Shown in pieces: positions 61,272 to 64,000 of a stretch of DNA of 64,000 nt. The DNA comes from Micromonospora coriariae (lineage in GTDB: Bacteria; Actinomycetota; Actinomycetes; Mycobacteriales; Micromonosporaceae). The notes beneath the pieces were generated by a model, which worked only from the letters and a program-made list of their open reading frames with translations, was not told the DNA's origin and searched no databases. Both the position numbers and the translations under genes were made by a program. The stretch is taken from contig NZ_LT607412.1 in assembly GCF_900091455.1 (NCBI RefSeq), forward strand, positions 5,828,001 through 5,892,000, in the 5' to 3' direction. Position 1 is the stretch's first letter. Each line of letters opens with the position of its first letter.

Positions 61272-62600
61272 TCAGCGGGGGGTGAGCAGGTCGGCGACCC
61301 GGACCGGTTGACCGGTCTCGAAGGACCGGTTGGCGGCCAGGCCGGTGAGCAGGGCCAGGGCGCCGTCGTCGGCGGTCGCGGCGCGGTCCAGTGGGTCCGG
61401 GTGGCCACCGAAGAGCACGCCTGTCATCCGGGCGTCCGCGCCGCCGTGTCCGTGCCGGGTGCGGCCCTCGACGGGGATGTGCCGGGGCGGCGCCCAGAAC
61501 GGGCGCAGGGTGAGCGTCGCGCCGCCGCCCTCGGCCGGCGCTTCGGCACCGTGCAGCGCGGCGCCCTTGACCGCGCCGGCGGTGCCCCGGTCGACGAAGT
61601 CGTTCTCGGTCACCTCCAGCTCCAGCCGACCCCGGCTGCCGTTGACCATCACCCGGTAGCCCTCCCAGGGGGCGTACGCGGTGAGGTGGTAGGTCATCGT
61701 CGCGCCGGTGGAGTAGCGGGCGAGCACCGCCATGTCGTCCTCGATGCTCATGCCGGGGGCGAACACGTTGCGGTCGCGCTGGTAGCCGTCCTCGGCCTCG
61801 GCGTCGAGGTACAGCTCGCGCAGTCGAGGGTGCGCGTCCAGCCGCAGCGCGAAGGGGTCGTCCGCGGCGGCGGGGGAGCCGTACGCCCGGTCGTAGTCGC
61901 GGGCGTAGCCGTGCCGGCGGCCGGTGTCGCCGTAGAAGAAGAGGCGCCCGGCCGAGTACACCTCGACCGGAATGGCGTCCAGCCACCAGTTGACCAGGTC
62001 GAAGTGATGGCTGGCCTTGTGCACCATCAGCCCGCCGGAGACGGCCTTGTCCCGGTGCCAGCGGCGGAAGTAGTCGGCCCCGTGCCGCACGTCGAGCAGC
62101 CACTCGAAGTGGACCGAGCCGATCTCGCCGACCGCGCCCTCGGCGAGCAGTCGGCGTACCTGCTCGTGCAGCGGGTTGTAGCGGTAGTTGAAGGCGACCG
62201 TCACCCGGCCGCCGGTCTCCGCCACGGCGTCCAGGATCCGCCGGCAGCGCGGCGCGTCCACGGTCATCGGCTTCTCGGTGACGACCTCGCGCCCGGCGCG
62301 CAGCGCGGCCACCACGTACTCGTCATGGGTGACGTCCACGCTGGTGACCAGGACGACGTCAACCCGCTCCTTGTCCAGCATGGCCGGAAAGTCGCCGGCC
62401 GGGTACGTCGGCACCGGGCGGTGGCCCAGCTCGGTGAGCCAGCGGTTGTGCGCGTCCATCCGGGCCTGGTTGACGTCGGCGAAGGCGACCAGCTCGGTGG
62501 TGTCGGCGTGGTCGAGCACCAGGGCCCGGACGAACATCTCCGCCCGCGCTCCGGTGCCCACGACGGCGTACCGGACCCGGCCGTCGGCTGTGGGTGACAT
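61272..62600 (-). CDS. Gfo/Idh/MocA family oxidoreductase, first gene of the hexuronate operon
   Basis: A 442-aa oxidoreductase. The Rossmann fold starts YAVVGTGARAEMFVRAL; VVLVTSVDVTHDEYVVAALR and VVTEKPMTVDAPRC carry the EKP motif; VAFNYRYNPLHEQ and GGLMVHKASHHFDLVNWWL are characteristic of a subgroup linked to glycoside or uronate metabolism. ATG 62600 follows GGGAGG at 7-nt spacing. Its promoter and LacI-type operator lie just upstream. Confidence 0.85.
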   Translation of the reverse strand: MSPTADGRVRYAVVGTGARAEMFVRALVLDHADTTELVAFADVNQARMDAHNRWLTELGHRPVPTYPAGDFPAMLDKERVDVVLVTSVDVTHDEYVVAALRAGREVVTEKPMTVDAPRCRRILDAVAETGGRVTVAFNYRYNPLHEQVRRLLAEGAVGEIGSVHFEWLLDVRHGADYFRRWHRDKAVSGGLMVHKASHHFDLVNWWLDAIPVEVYSAGRLFFYGDTGRRHGYARDYDRAYGSPAAADDPFALRLDAHPRLRELYLDAEAEDGYQRDRNVFAPGMSIEDDMAVLARYSTGATMTYHLTAYAPWEGYRVMVNGSRGRLELEVTENDFVDRGTAGAVKGAALHGAEAPAEGGGATLTLRPFWAPPRHIPVEGRTRHGHGGADARMTGVLFGGHPDPLDRAATADDGALALLTGLAANRSFETGQPVRVADLLTPR

Positions 62601-62621
62601 GCGGTCGCCTCCCGGGTGGTC

Positions 62622-62669
62622 CTGCAAAGGTTTGCAGTGAAGTAATCACGCTCGATCCGATCGCGTCAA
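62622..62669 (-). promoter_or_regulatory. Hexuronate operon promoter with LacI-type operator
   Basis: On the minus strand TTGACG (62669-62664) and ATTACT (62646-62641) are 17 nt apart. Just downstream, CTGCAAA-GG-TTTGCAG (62622-62637) is a palindrome of the LacI-family kind, placed over the expected transcription start and 22 nt before the first ATG. Repression by the divergent LacI protein is likely. Confidence 0.6.
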
Positions 62670-62763
62670 CGAGGGCGGAACAATCGGCGGTAAATGTCAG
62701 TGTTTGCCGGCCTGGAAGTCGCCATCGGGAGTCCTGGCGCAACAGAACCGTAATCGTTCGCCG

Positions 62764-62792
62764 TTGACACTGGAGCAACCGTTTGCATTAAT
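62764..62792 (+). promoter_or_regulatory. lacI-family gene promoter with operator in spacer
   Basis: TTGACA (62764-62769) and ATTAAT (62787-62792) form a strong promoter with 17-nt spacing. The spacer holds GCAACCGTTTGC (62775-62786), a near-palindrome sharing GCAA/TTGC half-sites with the operator of the divergent operon. Autoregulation is likely. Confidence 0.65.
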
Positions 62793-62838
62793 TGGCCCCA
62801 CCCACGTGACCGCCGCCACATCGGACGAAGGGGCCGCC

Positions 62839-63969
62839 GTGCCAGTCACCATCCGGGACGTCGCCCGCGCCTCCGGGGTGCATATCTCCACCGTGTCGCG
62901 CACCTTCTCCGCTCCGCACCTGGTCAACCCGGAGACCCGGGTCCGGGTGCTGGCCTGCGCGGAGGACCTGGGCTACCGGCCGAACCGCGCCGCACGGGCC
63001 CTGATCACCGGGCGGACGCACAACATCGGGCTGATCATCGCGGACATCGCGAACCCCTTCTTCCCGCCGCTGATCAAGGCGGCGGAGAGTCAGGCCCGGC
63101 ACCGCGACTACCACGTCTTCGTGGCCGACACCAATGAGGACCCGACCGCCGAGGAGGAGTTGGTCCACGCTCTGGCCAAGCAGGTGGACGGGGTGCTGCT
63201 GTGCAGCCCACGGATGAGCAACAGCCTGATCGAGCAGCTCAGCCGCGAGGTGCCGCTGGTGGTGGTGAACCGCCAGGTCACCGGGCTGCCCTGTGTGCTG
63301 ATGGATGTCGGGCAGGGTGCCCGGGCCGCGATCGAGCACCTGATCGGCCTGGGCCACACCCGCATCGCGCTGCTCGGCGGCCCACGCAGCTCGTGGACCA
63401 ACCGGGAGATGCGCCGGGCCGCCACCACGGCCGCGCGGGCCGGCGGCGCCGAGCTGACGGTGCTCGGCCCGAACGCGCCCACCGAGACCGGTGGGTCCGC
63501 GGTCGCCGAGCAGGTGCGGCGCAGCGGCGTGTCCGGCGTGCTCGCCTACAACGACCTGATGGCGATCGGCCTCATCGAGGGGCTGGACGCGCTCGGGGTC
63601 CGGGTGCCGCAGGAGGTGAGCGTCGTCGGGGTCGACGACATCGCCCTGAGCCGGCTCACCCGCCCCAAACTGACGACGGTGGCCACACCCACCGCGGCCG
63701 CCGGCCGGACGGCCGTCGACATGCTGCTGCAACAGGACACCGAGTCACCGCGCGGTGCGCGGGGGCCCGGTGCCGGCACGGCGCTCGGCGTCCGTCGTAC
63801 CACCGCACAGGTAATGCTCCAGACCGACCTGGTCATCCGCGACTCGACCGGCCCGGGCCCGCGGGCCCGACCGGCACGTCCCCTGGCCGCGCCGCTGGGC
63901 CCGGACCCGCATTGCCCTGCGGGCCCGGGCACCCCGACCACGGCCACCGGTGACGCCGTCGCCTCCTAA
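62839..63969 (+). CDS. LacI family transcriptional regulator of the pectin/hexuronate locus
   Basis: A 376-aa repressor. The DNA-binding domain is complete (VTIRDVARASGVHISTVSRTF, then LGYRPNRAARALITGRT), and the periplasmic-binding-like sensor has IGLIIADIANPFFPPLI, VDGVLLCSPR and SVVGVDDIALSRLTRPKLTT. GTG 62839, with GAAGGGG upstream, gives the normal N-terminus; longer readings would add non-homologous sequence. The last 50 residues are a low-complexity Pro/Gly/Ala extension. Divergent from the hexuronate operon with operator-like palindromes between, so it likely senses a uronate or derivative. Confidence 0.85.
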   Translation: MPVTIRDVARASGVHISTVSRTFSAPHLVNPETRVRVLACAEDLGYRPNRAARALITGRTHNIGLIIADIANPFFPPLIKAAESQARHRDYHVFVADTNEDPTAEEELVHALAKQVDGVLLCSPRMSNSLIEQLSREVPLVVVNRQVTGLPCVLMDVGQGARAAIEHLIGLGHTRIALLGGPRSSWTNREMRRAATTAARAGGAELTVLGPNAPTETGGSAVAEQVRRSGVSGVLAYNDLMAIGLIEGLDALGVRVPQEVSVVGVDDIALSRLTRPKLTTVATPTAAAGRTAVDMLLQQDTESPRGARGPGAGTALGVRRTTAQVMLQTDLVIRDSTGPGPRARPARPLAAPLGPDPHCPAGPGTPTTATGDAVAS

Positions 63970-63988
63970 TGCCGAGGAGTGAGCGCAC

Positions 63989-64000
63989 ATGCACCCCGCA
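63989..64000 (+). CDS. Start of a further gene, cut by window end
   Basis: ATG 63989 lies 20 nt after the LacI stop with GAGGAG about 8 nt upstream, and reads MHPA before the window ends. It is probably a downstream operon member; nothing can be said of its product. Confidence 0.4.

Noticed and set aside
62704..62838. N-terminal extension of the LacI gene from an upstream start
   Set aside because: It would run through the promoter and operator; the family N-terminus and ribosome binding site point to 62839.
1..64000. tRNA, rRNA, CRISPR arrays, intact insertion sequences or attachment sites
   Set aside because: None recognised by eye; no transposase or integrase frame has the expected motifs in this window.

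Overview
The window is about 64 kb of very GC-rich actinobacterial DNA. Strong third-position G/C bias, frequent GTG/TTG starts, GTGA/ATGA gene overlaps, an FxSxx-COOH RiPP locus, SARP-type and DivIVA-like small proteins and PglW-type kinases all fit a filamentous actinomycete. Micromonosporaceae (Micromonospora-like) is my best guess from style, not from a search. No rRNA, tRNA, CRISPR array or replication origin was seen.

Layout. (1) 1-9310: an FxSxx-COOH peptide system. fxsC (cut by the window edge) and fxsT run rightward. Facing them are the precursor fxsA, the radical SAM maturase fxsB and an HEXXH-motif protein. An Lrp/AsnC regulator and an SMP-30/gluconolactonase-like gene sit between the two halves. 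(2) 9311-11806: an ECF sigma-factor relic, an asparagine-synthase-like amidotransferase of the N-acetylglutaminylglutamine type, and a palindromic repeat. (3) 11807-17566: two drug-export modules with their own repressors. One is MarR plus a fused ABC exporter; the other is TetR plus an ABC ATPase and a tetronasin-type permease. Each has a clear palindromic operator.

(4) 17600-33896: a defence-like, partly decayed accessory region. It holds a membrane NACHT NTPase, a zinc-ribbon protein, a HEPN-CBS protein, a solitary PglW-type kinase with a scrambled 3' end, two PD-(D/E)XK-like genes in lower-GC DNA, and a Cys-rich protein of unknown function. That last gene lies between two copies of a roughly 370-bp repeat (DivIVA-like plus a 92-aa gene). 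A GntR regulator, ImmA/PIN relics and an HNH endonuclease with a possible modified-base-reading N-terminus follow.

(5) 34233-51778: the most striking locus, a compact contractile injection system or phage-tail-like particle. Its order is: unknown 313-aa protein, sheath, tube, small protein, 1072-aa protein, nuclease-like protein, two baseplate/hub-associated proteins, hub-spike, PAAR-like tip, gp25, baseplate J-like, large baseplate protein, HhH protein. A SARP/BTAD regulator ends it. No capsid, terminase, integrase, lysis or AAA+ ATPase gene is visible, so it looks like a dedicated particle, not a prophage. The 492-aa nuclease-like gene is a candidate payload.

(6) 51686-64000: an HD-domain hydrolase, then a pectin/hexuronate utilisation locus. 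It has two secreted PL1 pectate lyases and a translationally coupled operon (oxidoreductase, uronate isomerase, enolase-family dehydratase, fructuronate/mannitol-type dehydrogenase, second oxidoreductase). A divergent LacI regulator has operator-like palindromes in both promoters. All family names are from reading translated sequence and remembered motifs; no database search was possible.
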